Part shown: piece by piece, positions 16,562 through 23,992 of the stretch
How positions within the stretch are numbered: position 1 is the first letter of the stretch
Layout of the letters: each line of letters begins with the position of its first letter
Assembly (NCBI GenBank): GCA_963169355.1
Contig: CAUJCR010000050.1
Span: 1-49,399, forward strand
Reading direction: 5' to 3'
Source of the DNA: Bacteroidota bacterium
Lineage (GTDB): Bacteria; Bacteroidota; Bacteroidia; B-17B0; Aurantibacillaceae
Length of the DNA: 49,399 bases
Notes under the pieces: model-generated
Seen by the model: the letters and a program-made list of their open reading frames with translations, nothing else
What the model was told of the DNA's origin: nothing
Database searches by the model: none
Program-made: the position numbers and the translations under genes

Positions 16562-16598
16562 AAAAACCGACAAACAATAAATGCTAGTCGGTTTTTTT
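16562..16598 (+). terminator. rho-independent terminator after the TPR pair
   Basis: Stem AAAAACCGAC / GTCGGTTTTT with a 15-nt loop and a T-run ending at 16598, located 21 nt after the stop codon. Confidence 0.8.
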
Positions 16599-16674
16599 AT
16601 ATAATGTTTTCTAATGCACAATCTGGGTTTAATAAGTTTTTAAATAACAATCCTTCATATAGTGTAACCAATAC

Positions 16675-16682
16675 TATTTTTG
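16675..16682 (+). promoter_or_regulatory. predicted -7 box for the VWA gene
   Basis: TATTTTTG matches TAnnTTTG and lies 13 nt before the ATG; no good -33 element is seen. The gene follows a terminator, so an own promoter is needed. Confidence 0.4.
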
Positions 16683-16695
16683 AACTTATAGTTAT

Positions 16696-18072
16696 ATGCG
16701 GTATTTTATTTCCACATGTATTTTAGTGTTATGGTGCTTTACATACAAAGCGCAAAATAATTCCTATGCAAAACCGATAACACGAATTTTGTTTGTATTT
16801 GATGCTAGTAATAGTATGAAATCCAAATACAATCAAATAACTCGTATTCAAGGAGCTAAAGATTTGTTTTACCACTTTATTGATAGTTTAAGTAAACAAA
16901 AAAATATTGAATTTGCACTTCGGATGTATGGACACACCGTAAAATATCCACCAGGTGATTGCAAGGACTCCAAATTAGTAGTTCCCTTTTCCAAAAATAA
17001 TGTTTCATTAATTAAATCTAAGGTAGCTGCCGTAGGTCCTACTGGTATTACACCTATAGAACATTCTTTAACCCAATCGGCTAACGATTTTCCAGATAAC
17101 AAAGCTATTAATATGATTATTTTGATAACCGATGGTATTGAAGAATGTGGGGGCGATCCATGCCTAGCACGCCAAAAACTCATGGAAAAAGGCATTGTTT
17201 TTAAACCTTTTATAATAGGTATAGGCTTATCTCCCGAACAAATAAAAACCTTTGAATGTGTAGGTACTTATTACGACTCAGAAACTCCTAATCTCGTTGA
17301 AAATATTAGCGACATTATCTCAAAACAAAAATTAAATAAAACAAGCGCACAAGTAAACTTACTTGATTCTAAAACATTACCTACAGAAACCAATGTAAAT
17401 ATGACATTTTACAATACAGCTACTGGAAATTATGTTTACAATTACATTCATACTCTTAATCAAAAAAACAACCCAGATACGTTATACATTGACGATTATC
17501 CCACATATAAAGTTATTGCCCACACCATACCTCCTACACAAAGTAGCGATGTAAAATTAACACAAGGCAAACATACCATTATCCCTATTGATGCGCCACA
17601 AGGTTTTATTGAACTCCGACGCTCATTTGGCATGTATAACTTTAATGAAAAAGTAAAGGCTATTGTTCGTTTAGCTAATAGCGATATGCAAACTTTAAAC
17701 GTTCAATTAATGAACTCTTCCGAAAAATACATTACAGGAAGCTATGATTTAGAAATCTTAACTTTGCCTCGTACTTATATAAATGGTGTGAAAGTTGAGC
17801 AATCACAAACAAAACTAGTTGAGGTTTTAAGTGCTGGTATGTTATCTTTAAAAGCACTTGATAATGGTGATGGTTGCATTTTAAAAGAAGGTAATAAGTT
17901 AGAATGGGTTTGTAATTTAAGTACAGCTACCACTCAAACTTTTTATTTGCAACCAGGCAACTACCGTATTGAATGGCGTGCCAAATCACTCAAAGGTTCA
18001 ATTTATACTATTGAAAAACGATTTACTATAAAGTCAGATATCGAAACAAAAGTCGATTTATATAAGAACTAA
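16696..18072 (+). CDS. secreted von Willebrand factor type A domain protein
   Basis: A 458-residue protein with signal peptide (STCILVLWCFTYKAQ, cleavage near 20). A VWA domain spans about 30-215 with a complete MIDAS metal site: D36-A-S38-N-S40 in the first strand-loop, T116/T119 in PTGITP, and D146 in LITDGIEE. A pair of cysteines in the ECGGDPC loop may form a disulfide. The C-terminal half (about 215-458) is beta-rich without a motif I recognise and contains repeated Ig-like-looking strands. VWA domains bind protein ligands through a divalent metal; this one acts outside the cytoplasm. It stands between two terminators and so is monocistronic. Confidence 0.88.
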   Translation: MRYFISTCILVLWCFTYKAQNNSYAKPITRILFVFDASNSMKSKYNQITRIQGAKDLFYHFIDSLSKQKNIEFALRMYGHTVKYPPGDCKDSKLVVPFSKNNVSLIKSKVAAVGPTGITPIEHSLTQSANDFPDNKAINMIILITDGIEECGGDPCLARQKLMEKGIVFKPFIIGIGLSPEQIKTFECVGTYYDSETPNLVENISDIISKQKLNKTSAQVNLLDSKTLPTETNVNMTFYNTATGNYVYNYIHTLNQKNNPDTLYIDDYPTYKVIAHTIPPTQSSDVKLTQGKHTIIPIDAPQGFIELRRSFGMYNFNEKVKAIVRLANSDMQTLNVQLMNSSEKYITGSYDLEILTLPRTYINGVKVEQSQTKLVEVLSAGMLSLKALDNGDGCILKEGNKLEWVCNLSTATTQTFYLQPGNYRIEWRAKSLKGSIYTIEKRFTIKSDIETKVDLYKN

Positions 18073-18146
18073 AAATATAACCCAAAGATTTGTGTATTAG
18101 CAACTCTATTACAAGTAAAATATCCTCAAGATGGAATAATAGCAAA

Positions 18147-18171
18147 AAAGCCTCGAAAATATCGAGGCTTT
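18147..18171. terminator. bidirectional terminator between the VWA gene and accC
   Basis: Stem AAAGCCTCGA / TCGAGGCTTT with loop AAATA. T-runs follow on both strands (stronger on the minus strand), so it can end both the plus-strand VWA transcript and the minus-strand accB-accC transcript. Confidence 0.85.
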
Positions 18172-18179
18172 ATTATTTA

Positions 18180-19523
18180 CTAGGCATTATTAAAATCCCA
18201 AGTTTCTAAAAACTTAGTTGTGTAATTTCCAGCTTTAAAATCTTCATTTTGCATTAATTTTAAGTGGAATGGTATAGTTGTTTTTACACCTTCTATTACA
18301 TATTCGCTAAGGGCACGGTGCATTTTTGCAATGGCCTCCTCACGCGTTTGAGCTACAGTAATTAATTTTCCTACCATACTATCGTAGTTTGGTGGAATTA
18401 CATAACCATCATACACATGCGAATCTACACGAATACCGTGTCCTCCAGGAGTATGCAAAGTGGTAATTTTTCCTGGTGACGGTGCAAAGTTTTTAAACGG
18501 ATCTTCGGCATTAATACGACACTCAATAGCATGTAATTGTGGGTAATAATTTTTACCCGAAATTGGAACACCCGAAGCTACCAAAATTTGCTCACGTATT
18601 AAGTCGTAATTAATAACTTCTTCAGTAATTGGATGCTCTACCTGAATACGAGTATTCATCTCCATAAAGTAAAAATTACGATGTTTATCAACCAAAAACT
18701 CAACTGTACCCACTCCTTCATAACCAATAGATAAAGCAGCTTTTACCGCAGCTTCTCCCATAGCCTCGCGCAGTTCAGGAGTCATAAAAGGAGAAGGCGT
18801 TTCTTCAACCAATTTTTGATGACGGCGTTGTACCGAACAGTCACGTTCACTTAAATGGCAAGCCTTACCGTATTGGTCGCCCACAATTTGAATTTCGATG
18901 TGGCGTGGTTCTTCAATAAATTTTTCCATGTACATGGCGCCATTACCAAAAGCAGCTTCAGCCTCTTTGCTTGCACTTTCAAAATTAGGTTGCAAATCTT
19001 CTTCTTTCCAAATGATACGCATACCACGTCCGCCACCTCCTGCTGTTGCTTTGATAATAACAGGGTAACCTATCCTATTGGCGTCTTTTTTAGCTTGTTC
19101 AATATCGGTTATTAAGCCATCCGAACCTGGTACACAAGGAACACCAGCAGCTATCATGGTAGCTTTAGCATTACTCTTATCACCCATTGAGTTAATCATT
19201 TCGGGTGACGCACCAATAAATTTAATTTCATTTTGACGGCAAATTTCAGAAAACTTAGCGTTTTCACTCAAAAAACCGTATCCTGGATGTATGGCATCTG
19301 CATTTGTAATTTCGGCAGCTGCAATAATATTAGCCATATTCAAGTAACTTTCTTTACTTTGAGGTGGGCCAATACACACGGCTTCATCAGCAAACTTTAC
19401 ATGCAAAGAATCTTTATCGGCAGTAGAATAAACCGCTACGGTTTTAATTCCCATTTCTCTGCATGTTCTAATAATTCGCAAAGCTATCTCGCCACGATTA
19501 GCTATTAATATTTTTTTAAACAT
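18180..19523 (-). CDS. accC: acetyl-CoA carboxylase, biotin carboxylase subunit
   Basis: A 447-residue enzyme that carboxylates biotin on AccB using ATP and bicarbonate, the first step of fatty-acid synthesis. The N-terminal Rossmann-like domain ([18 protein letters not shown], 3-20) is followed by the ATP-grasp domain with the glycine loop AGGGGRG (161-167), [11 protein letters not shown], the [11 protein letters not shown] segment and the catalytic [10 protein letters not shown] motif. Length is typical of a stand-alone AccC. It is preceded on the same strand by accB with an 88-bp gap, the usual accBC order. The transcript ends at the hairpin at 18147. Confidence 0.96.
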   Translation of the reverse strand: MFKKILIANRGEIALRIIRTCREMGIKTVAVYSTADKDSLHVKFADEAVCIGPPQSKESYLNMANIIAAAEITNADAIHPGYGFLSENAKFSEICRQNEIKFIGASPEMINSMGDKSNAKATMIAAGVPCVPGSDGLITDIEQAKKDANRIGYPVIIKATAGGGGRGMRIIWKEEDLQPNFESASKEAEAAFGNGAMYMEKFIEEPRHIEIQIVGDQYGKACHLSERDCSVQRRHQKLVEETPSPFMTPELREAMGEAAVKAALSIGYEGVGTVEFLVDKHRNFYFMEMNTRIQVEHPITEEVINYDLIREQILVASGVPISGKNYYPQLHAIECRINAEDPFKNFAPSPGKITTLHTPGGHGIRVDSHVYDGYVIPPNYDSMVGKLITVAQTREEAIAKMHRALSEYVIEGVKTTIPFHLKLMQNEDFKAGNYTTKFLETWDFNNA

Positions 19524-19611
19524 TCTTTTTCTAATTTAATGATTAGACAACTAGATAATTAGACACAAACAATTTGACTAATTATTCTATTTGGAGTTAA
19601 GTCGAAATAAT

Positions 19612-20124
19612 TTAAGCTGGATCTACTAAGAACAAAGGTTGATCGTATTCTACAGGCGTAGCATCATTTACTAATACTTTTACGATTTTACCTTTTACTT
19701 CGCTCTCAATTTCATTAAATAATTTCATGGCTTCGATAATACAAACAGGCTTACCTACTTCAATATCATCACCAACATTTACAAATGGTGGTTTATCAGG
19801 AGCAGAAGAACGATAAAACGTACCAATCATTGGCGATTTAATCGTAATGTATTTAGCATCATCATTAGAAGCGGCTGGGGTTGCAGGTGTTGCTGGTGTA
19901 GCTGGGGCTGTAGCCTGAGCAACAGGAGCGGCTGCAACTACTTGCGGTGCAGCTATAACCTGAGGCTGCGCTATTTGTGCTGGTGCCTGCTGAACAAGAA
20001 CTGGAGTTGCGGCTTGTTTACCCGCCTTAATAACAATTTTAATTTCTTTAGTTTCTAATTCAACTTCATTTACGCCACTCTTCGAAACAAATTTAATTAA
20101 ATCTTGAATTTCATTTAATTTCAT
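19612..20124 (-). CDS. accB: acetyl-CoA carboxylase, biotin carboxyl carrier protein
   Basis: A 170-residue BCCP. The N-terminal ~36 residues form the usual start of the family. A flexible Ala/Pro/Gln-rich linker (about 38-85, with ATPATPATPA repeats) leads to the biotinyl domain (92-170). The biotinylation motif is EAMKLF with Lys134 as the modified residue. The KSPMIGTFYRSSAPD thumb segment is characteristic of AccB as opposed to decarboxylase carrier proteins. It is the first gene of accBC. Confidence 0.96.
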   Translation of the reverse strand: MKLNEIQDLIKFVSKSGVNEVELETKEIKIVIKAGKQAATPVLVQQAPAQIAQPQVIAAPQVVAAAPVAQATAPATPATPATPAASNDDAKYITIKSPMIGTFYRSSAPDKPPFVNVGDDIEVGKPVCIIEAMKLFNEIESEVKGKIVKVLVNDATPVEYDQPLFLVDPA

Positions 20125-20149
20125 TGTAGTATGTTTTAGTTAGTGAAGG

Positions 20150-20157
20150 CAAAAGTA
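20150..20157 (-). promoter_or_regulatory. predicted -7 box for accBC
   Basis: The minus strand reads TACTTTTG, an exact TAnnTTTG match, 25 nt before the accB ATG. There is no TTG at the -33 distance. The rest of the 220-bp gap up to the DUF4293 gene shows only AT-rich sequence with short A/T runs. Confidence 0.45.
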
Positions 20158-20344
20158 TTATTTTTTTACAAAAACGATTAAAAATCAGCCGAAATTGGTC
20201 GAAAATTGCCAAAATGTTCAAAAAAAGGACTAATTATCAACAAATTAAAATAACACTATCGTTTAAAAAGGGCAATAAAAATTAACTTTTAAGAAGGGAA
20301 TCTTATTAAAAGTCTAAATAATTTTAACAAGATTATTATTAATA

Positions 20345-20776
20345 CTAGCGAATTCTATCGGCACTACGCACCAATAATTCATCTTTTTTAATAAAGAATG
20401 CTGCAAAATAGGCTAAAATTGCTCCAATGAGCGGTAAAAAAGCTCCAAAACTCACATGAATTAACTCATCATTTAATTTAAATGGTAATAAATAAGCCAA
20501 TCCAGTTATAAAAACATTTAAAACCACCAATAAATTAGCCAACTTAAATTGTATAGGTCTTTTCTTAAATAAGAAGATAGTTACAAGGGATAAAATCACA
20601 ACCATATTATTAATAACCATTAAATAATAGGCATTTTCTATATTTCCAGTTGCCGATAATAAAGTCATTGACGGCATACTCGTTTCATTAGAAAAATTAT
20701 AAAACGGCAAAAACAATAAAACAATAGCTTCAATAGCTATACCAAGTAGAAATAAAGTCTGTTTACGTTGTATCAT
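20345..20776 (-). CDS. DUF4293 family membrane protein
   Basis: A 143-residue protein from the ATG at 20776, with four hydrophobic helices and a start MIQRKQTLFLLG. This is the pattern by which I recognise DUF4293, a Bacteroidota family of unknown function. An ATG 39 nt further upstream (20815) is in frame, but the 13 extra residues do not fit the family, and a -7 box sits between the two ATGs just ahead of 20776. I therefore chose the shorter form. Confidence 0.8.
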   Translation of the reverse strand: MIQRKQTLFLLGIAIEAIVLLFLPFYNFSNETSMPSMTLLSATGNIENAYYLMVINNMVVILSLVTIFLFKKRPIQFKLANLLVVLNVFITGLAYLLPFKLNDELIHVSFGAFLPLIGAILAYFAAFFIKKDELLVRSADRIR

Positions 20777-20781
20777 GGGCA

Positions 20782-20811
20782 CAAATTTAGAACAATGTTT
20801 TAAAATGTAAA
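20782..20811 (-). promoter_or_regulatory. predicted promoter of the DUF4293 gene, leaderless type
   Basis: The minus strand has TAAATTTG (20789-20782, exact TAnnTTTG) with TTT 19 bp upstream (20811-20809). Only 5 nt separate the box from the chosen ATG at 20776, so transcription should begin at or next to the start codon. Confidence 0.5.
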
Positions 20812-20853
20812 GCATAATTTATTTAGGAAATCTAAATTAGTTACATTGGTGCT

Positions 20854-20883
20854 TTGTTATATAAAGTAACTCACTTACATTTG
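20854..20883 (+). promoter_or_regulatory. strong predicted promoter of the arginine decarboxylase gene, leaderless type
   Basis: TTG at 20854-20856 (within CTTTG), exactly 19 bp, then TACATTTG at 20876-20883: both elements of the Bacteroidota consensus. The ATG follows after 4 nt (CAAT), predicting an mRNA that begins at the start codon. Confidence 0.7.
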
Positions 20884-20887
20884 CAAT

Positions 20888-22285
20888 ATGGAAAACAGAT
20901 ATATTGACTTAATTGAACAAACTTTCGATTTCCCACAAGAGTCGTTTGAGGTAAAAGACAATGAATTATACTTTAATGATATACCGCTAATGGACATTAT
21001 TAAACAATATGGTACTCCATTGAAAATCACTTATTTACCAAAGATATCTTCACAAATACAAAAAGCCAAACGTATGTTTAATGTGGCTATGGCTAAGGTA
21101 GATTATAAAGGTAAATATATATACTGTTATTGCACAAAAAGCTCTCATTTTTCCTTTGTATTAGATGAGATACTTAAAAACGATGTTCATATTGAAACAT
21201 CCTCGGCCTACGATATTCAGATTATAAAAGAGCAATACAAGAAAAAAGCCCTCACTAAAGATACTTTCATCATCTGTAATGGTTATAAAAAGACAATTTA
21301 CAAACAATATATTACCGAATTAATTAACGATGGATTTAATGTTATCCCCGTTTTAGATCATTTAGATGAGTTTGATTACTATAAAAAGCATGTAAAAACA
21401 CCTAAATGCAAACTCGGAATACGAATTAGTACCGAAGAAGAACCTTCATTTGCCTTTTATTCATCACGTCTTGGCATTCGTTATAGCGAAATTATAAATC
21501 TATATAAAGAAAAGATACAAGCTAATCCAAAGTTTGAACTAAAACTCTTACATTTCTTTATAAATAATGGAATTAAAGACACTATTTATTATTGGACTGA
21601 GTTAAACAAGTGCCTTAATATCTATAAAGAATTAAAAAGCATCTGTCCTACTTTAGACTCATTGAACATTGGAGGCGGAATGCCCATTAGAACATCTTTA
21701 GGATTTGAATACAATTTTGAGTATATGATTGAAGAAATTGTATCTCAAATAAAAGCCTTTTGTGTTCAAAATGAAATAGAAGAACCCAATATCTTCACCG
21801 AATTTGGCTCATATACCGTAGGCGAAAGCGGAGCCACCTTGTATTCGGTTATTGACCAGAAACAACAAAACGACCGCGAACAATGGTACATGATTGATAG
21901 TTCTTTTATTACTACCCTACCCGATACCTGGGGGATCAATCAACGATTTATATTATTAGCTGTAAATAACTGGGACAAACCTTATGTACCTGTTAACTTA
22001 GGAGGTATAACTTGCGACAGTATGGACTACTATAATAGTGAGGCTCATACAAACCAAGTGTTTTTACCTAAAACCGAAAAAACAGATAAGCAATCATTAT
22101 ATATTGGTTTTTTTCACACAGGTGCTTATCAAGAGGCTTTAAGCGGTTATGGTGGTACTCAACATTGCTTAGTACCAGCGCCCAAACATGTTATTATTGA
22201 TAAAAACGAAGACGGAGAAATTAGCACCAAATTATTTGCAAAGGAACAAAGTTATAAGTCCATGCTTAAAATTTTAGGTTATTAA
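20888..22285 (+). CDS. speA: arginine decarboxylase, short Bacteroidota form (fold-III PLP enzyme)
   Basis: A 465-residue PLP-dependent decarboxylase of the alanine racemase fold. PLP Lys84 lies in YCYCTKSSH. The glycine loop that binds the cofactor phosphate is GGGMP (262-266), and EFGSYTVGESG (305-315) is the counterpart of the family's second phosphate-contact motif. The catalytic Cys is in GGITCDSMD (C376, D377). Length is far below the ~630-660 residues of the E. coli-type biosynthetic SpeA. It matches the shorter enzyme that Bacteroidota genomes carry under the arginine decarboxylase name. Expected reaction: arginine to agmatine, feeding polyamine synthesis. No agmatinase or deoxyhypusine-synthase-like gene lies next to it here, so substrate specificity rests on family resemblance only. 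Confidence 0.85.
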   Translation: MENRYIDLIEQTFDFPQESFEVKDNELYFNDIPLMDIIKQYGTPLKITYLPKISSQIQKAKRMFNVAMAKVDYKGKYIYCYCTKSSHFSFVLDEILKNDVHIETSSAYDIQIIKEQYKKKALTKDTFIICNGYKKTIYKQYITELINDGFNVIPVLDHLDEFDYYKKHVKTPKCKLGIRISTEEEPSFAFYSSRLGIRYSEIINLYKEKIQANPKFELKLLHFFINNGIKDTIYYWTELNKCLNIYKELKSICPTLDSLNIGGGMPIRTSLGFEYNFEYMIEEIVSQIKAFCVQNEIEEPNIFTEFGSYTVGESGATLYSVIDQKQQNDREQWYMIDSSFITTLPDTWGINQRFILLAVNNWDKPYVPVNLGGITCDSMDYYNSEAHTNQVFLPKTEKTDKQSLYIGFFHTGAYQEALSGYGGTQHCLVPAPKHVIIDKNEDGEISTKLFAKEQSYKSMLKILGY

Positions 22286-22288
22286 AAT

Positions 22289-22318
22289 TTGTTGATATAA
22301 ATCAAATGTTTATCTTTC
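22289..22318 (+). promoter_or_regulatory. predicted promoter of the DUF4412-like lipoprotein gene
   Basis: TTG at 22289-22291 (within ATTTG), 19 bp, then TATCTTTC at 22311-22318 (one mismatch to TAnnTTTG). The predicted start point lies before the TTG start codon at 22338. Confidence 0.5.
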
Positions 22319-22337
22319 GCTTTTTATAACTTAACTT

Positions 22338-23027
22338 TTGAAATTATATTATAGAATATCGCTAATTTGTGTCCTATCCATTGGCTTATTATTGTTATTT
22401 AATTCATGCCAATCCAATAAAACAGAGAATGCTCTTACCGAGGGGGTTATTGAATATAATGCCGAAGTAGTTGACCATAATCACCCCATGGCAGGCTTAG
22501 CTCCTAGCTCAGCCACCGTTAAGTTTAAAGGTAATTTATTTCAATTAGAAATGAGTACCATGGGAATTTTTAATACCATTTTCATTAGTAATCCTGCTAA
22601 AAAAACATTAAGCCAAATGGTAAAGTTTATGGATATTAAAGATGCTTGTATTGAAACGGAAGCCGATTTAATTGCTCAAAATAAAGACTACGAATTAACC
22701 TTAACTGAAGAAAAAGAAACCAAAAAAATCGCGGGATACAATTGCAAAAAAATGAAAGCTACTTTAGTTAAAGATCCTTCTGTGAGTTTTGACGTATATT
22801 ATACTGACGAATTAGGATTGGACAGTATAAACAACTTAGGTCCCTATAAATCTATCAAAGGCATGTTAATGCAATATCGCCTAAAAAAACTAGGTTTGGA
22901 GATGTGCTTTACAGCTACTACTGTAAAAAAAGAGGAAGTAAAAGATAGTGATTTTGAAATACCTGCCTATTATAAAATTGTATCACGTTCAGAAATGGAA
23001 AAATTGTTTGAAGACATTCAACAATAA
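22338..23027 (+). CDS. DUF4412-like lipoprotein
   Basis: A 229-residue lipoprotein: signal peptide with lipobox LFNSC (Cys near 28), then a beta-rich domain. EGVIEYNAEV near the start and the KKIAGYNCKKMKAT segment parallel EGSITYAMTI and KTIAGYECKKAII in the gene 140 bp downstream, so the two are paralogues of the DUF4412-like group. The start is TTG: no ATG is available in frame before the mature domain, and the signal peptide needs this start. It probably faces the periplasm from a lipid anchor. Function unknown. Confidence 0.75.
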   Translation: MKLYYRISLICVLSIGLLLLFNSCQSNKTENALTEGVIEYNAEVVDHNHPMAGLAPSSATVKFKGNLFQLEMSTMGIFNTIFISNPAKKTLSQMVKFMDIKDACIETEADLIAQNKDYELTLTEEKETKKIAGYNCKKMKATLVKDPSVSFDVYYTDELGLDSINNLGPYKSIKGMLMQYRLKKLGLEMCFTATTVKKEEVKDSDFEIPAYYKIVSRSEMEKLFEDIQQ

Positions 23028-23125
23028 CCATTCTGTTTTCTATATTATCATCTAAACTATATAGTTCATCAATATAAATTACCTTTTAGCATATTTTTAC
23101 AATTTTACTGCACTATTTCAGTAAA

Positions 23126-23143
23126 TTGGCATACCGATTGAAT
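23126..23143 (+). promoter_or_regulatory. possible sigma-54-like element upstream of the DUF4412 gene
   Basis: TTGGC-N7-TTGAAT keeps the GG-N10 spacing of sigma-54 promoters, but the -12 dinucleotide is GA instead of GC. It lies 23 bp before the ATG. No TAnnTTTG box is seen in the 139-bp gap. Weak, single-site evidence. Confidence 0.25.
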
Positions 23144-23166
23144 TTTAAAAATTAAAAAAAATAACC

Positions 23167-23841
23167 ATGAAAAAATTACTTTCTACCATTGCTGTTGTGG
23201 CGTTATCAGCATTATCATTAAACGCTCAAATTAAAGAAGGATCTATTACTTATGCTATGACCATTGAAGGCTTACCTCCAGAACAAGCTGCTATGATGGG
23301 TGATATGGAGTTAAAAACAGTATTTAAAGGCGAAAATGCTTTAACTGAAATGACATCAATGATGTTTACAAATACAACAGCTATTACTAAAGAAGGTATG
23401 ACTATGTTAATTGAAAGTATGGGTAATAAAATGGCGGTAAAACAAACCAAAGAAGAAATGGAAAAAATGGCTGATAAAGAAAAAACAGCCGACCCAAAAA
23501 TTGAATATACCACAGAAACAAAAACCATTGCAGGTTATGAATGTAAAAAAGCCATTATTACTGTAACTGATAAAAACAAAAAAGAAGAAAAAATGGATGT
23601 TTGGTTCTGCGAAAAATTCGATAATCCTAATAAAGAAGGAAAAGGTCGTGGGCAAAATTTTATGAAAGGATTAAAAGGTATTCCATTCGAATATACAATG
23701 GCTCAAGGTCCAATGAAATTTTCAATTGTAGCTAAATCTTTCTCTACCGATCCTGTAGATGATAAAACATTTAACCTTTCTACCGAAGGTTATAAAATGA
23801 TGACAATGGACGAACTAAAAGCCATGCAAGGCGGAAAATAA
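23167..23841 (+). CDS. DUF4412 domain-containing periplasmic protein, methionine-rich
   Basis: A 224-residue protein with signal peptide (STIAVVALSALSLNAQ, cleavage near 20) and a DUF4412-type domain (EGSITYAMTIEG, then TKTIAGYECKKAIITV, then MDVWFCEKF). It carries about 22 methionines, often clustered (AAMMGDME, TEMTSMMF, EGMTM, YKMMTMDE), and two cysteines. Unlike its upstream paralogue it has no lipobox Cys. Function of the family is unknown; metal binding or an oxidation sink is speculation from the Met content. The gene is closed by a strong terminator. Confidence 0.82.
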   Translation: MKKLLSTIAVVALSALSLNAQIKEGSITYAMTIEGLPPEQAAMMGDMELKTVFKGENALTEMTSMMFTNTTAITKEGMTMLIESMGNKMAVKQTKEEMEKMADKEKTADPKIEYTTETKTIAGYECKKAIITVTDKNKKEEKMDVWFCEKFDNPNKEGKGRGQNFMKGLKGIPFEYTMAQGPMKFSIVAKSFSTDPVDDKTFNLSTEGYKMMTMDELKAMQGGK

Positions 23842-23861
23842 ATCTAATTTAAAATTGCATG

Positions 23862-23893
23862 AAAAAGCTCGGGATTGAACCCCGAGCTTTTTT
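23862..23893 (+). terminator. rho-independent terminator after the DUF4412 gene
   Basis: Stem GCTCGGG / CCCGAGC (23867-23887) with a 7-nt loop, extended by an A-run on the left and a T-run at 23888-23893. Confidence 0.9.
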
Positions 23894-23936
23894 GTTTAAA
23901 TCTATTGGATTTTATGGATAAATAATATTTACGCAA

Positions 23937-23968
23937 TTGGCTAAATTTTACAATAAGCTGTAACTTTG
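23937..23968 (+). promoter_or_regulatory. predicted promoter of purL
   Basis: TTG at 23937-23939, 21 bp, then TAACTTTG at 23961-23968 (exact TAnnTTTG). The box covers an in-frame TTG at 23966, which rules that codon out as the purL start and supports the ATG at 23993. Confidence 0.65.
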
Positions 23969-23992
23969 CACTCTCAAAAACTACCACTCATT

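Noticed and set aside
20777..20815. Longer start of the DUF4293 gene at 20815
   Set aside because: The extra 13 residues precede the family's usual MIQR start and the -7 box lies between the two starts.
23966..23992. Longer purL start at TTG 23966
   Set aside because: It overlaps the TAACTTTG promoter box, and the ATG at 23993 gives the normal N-terminus.
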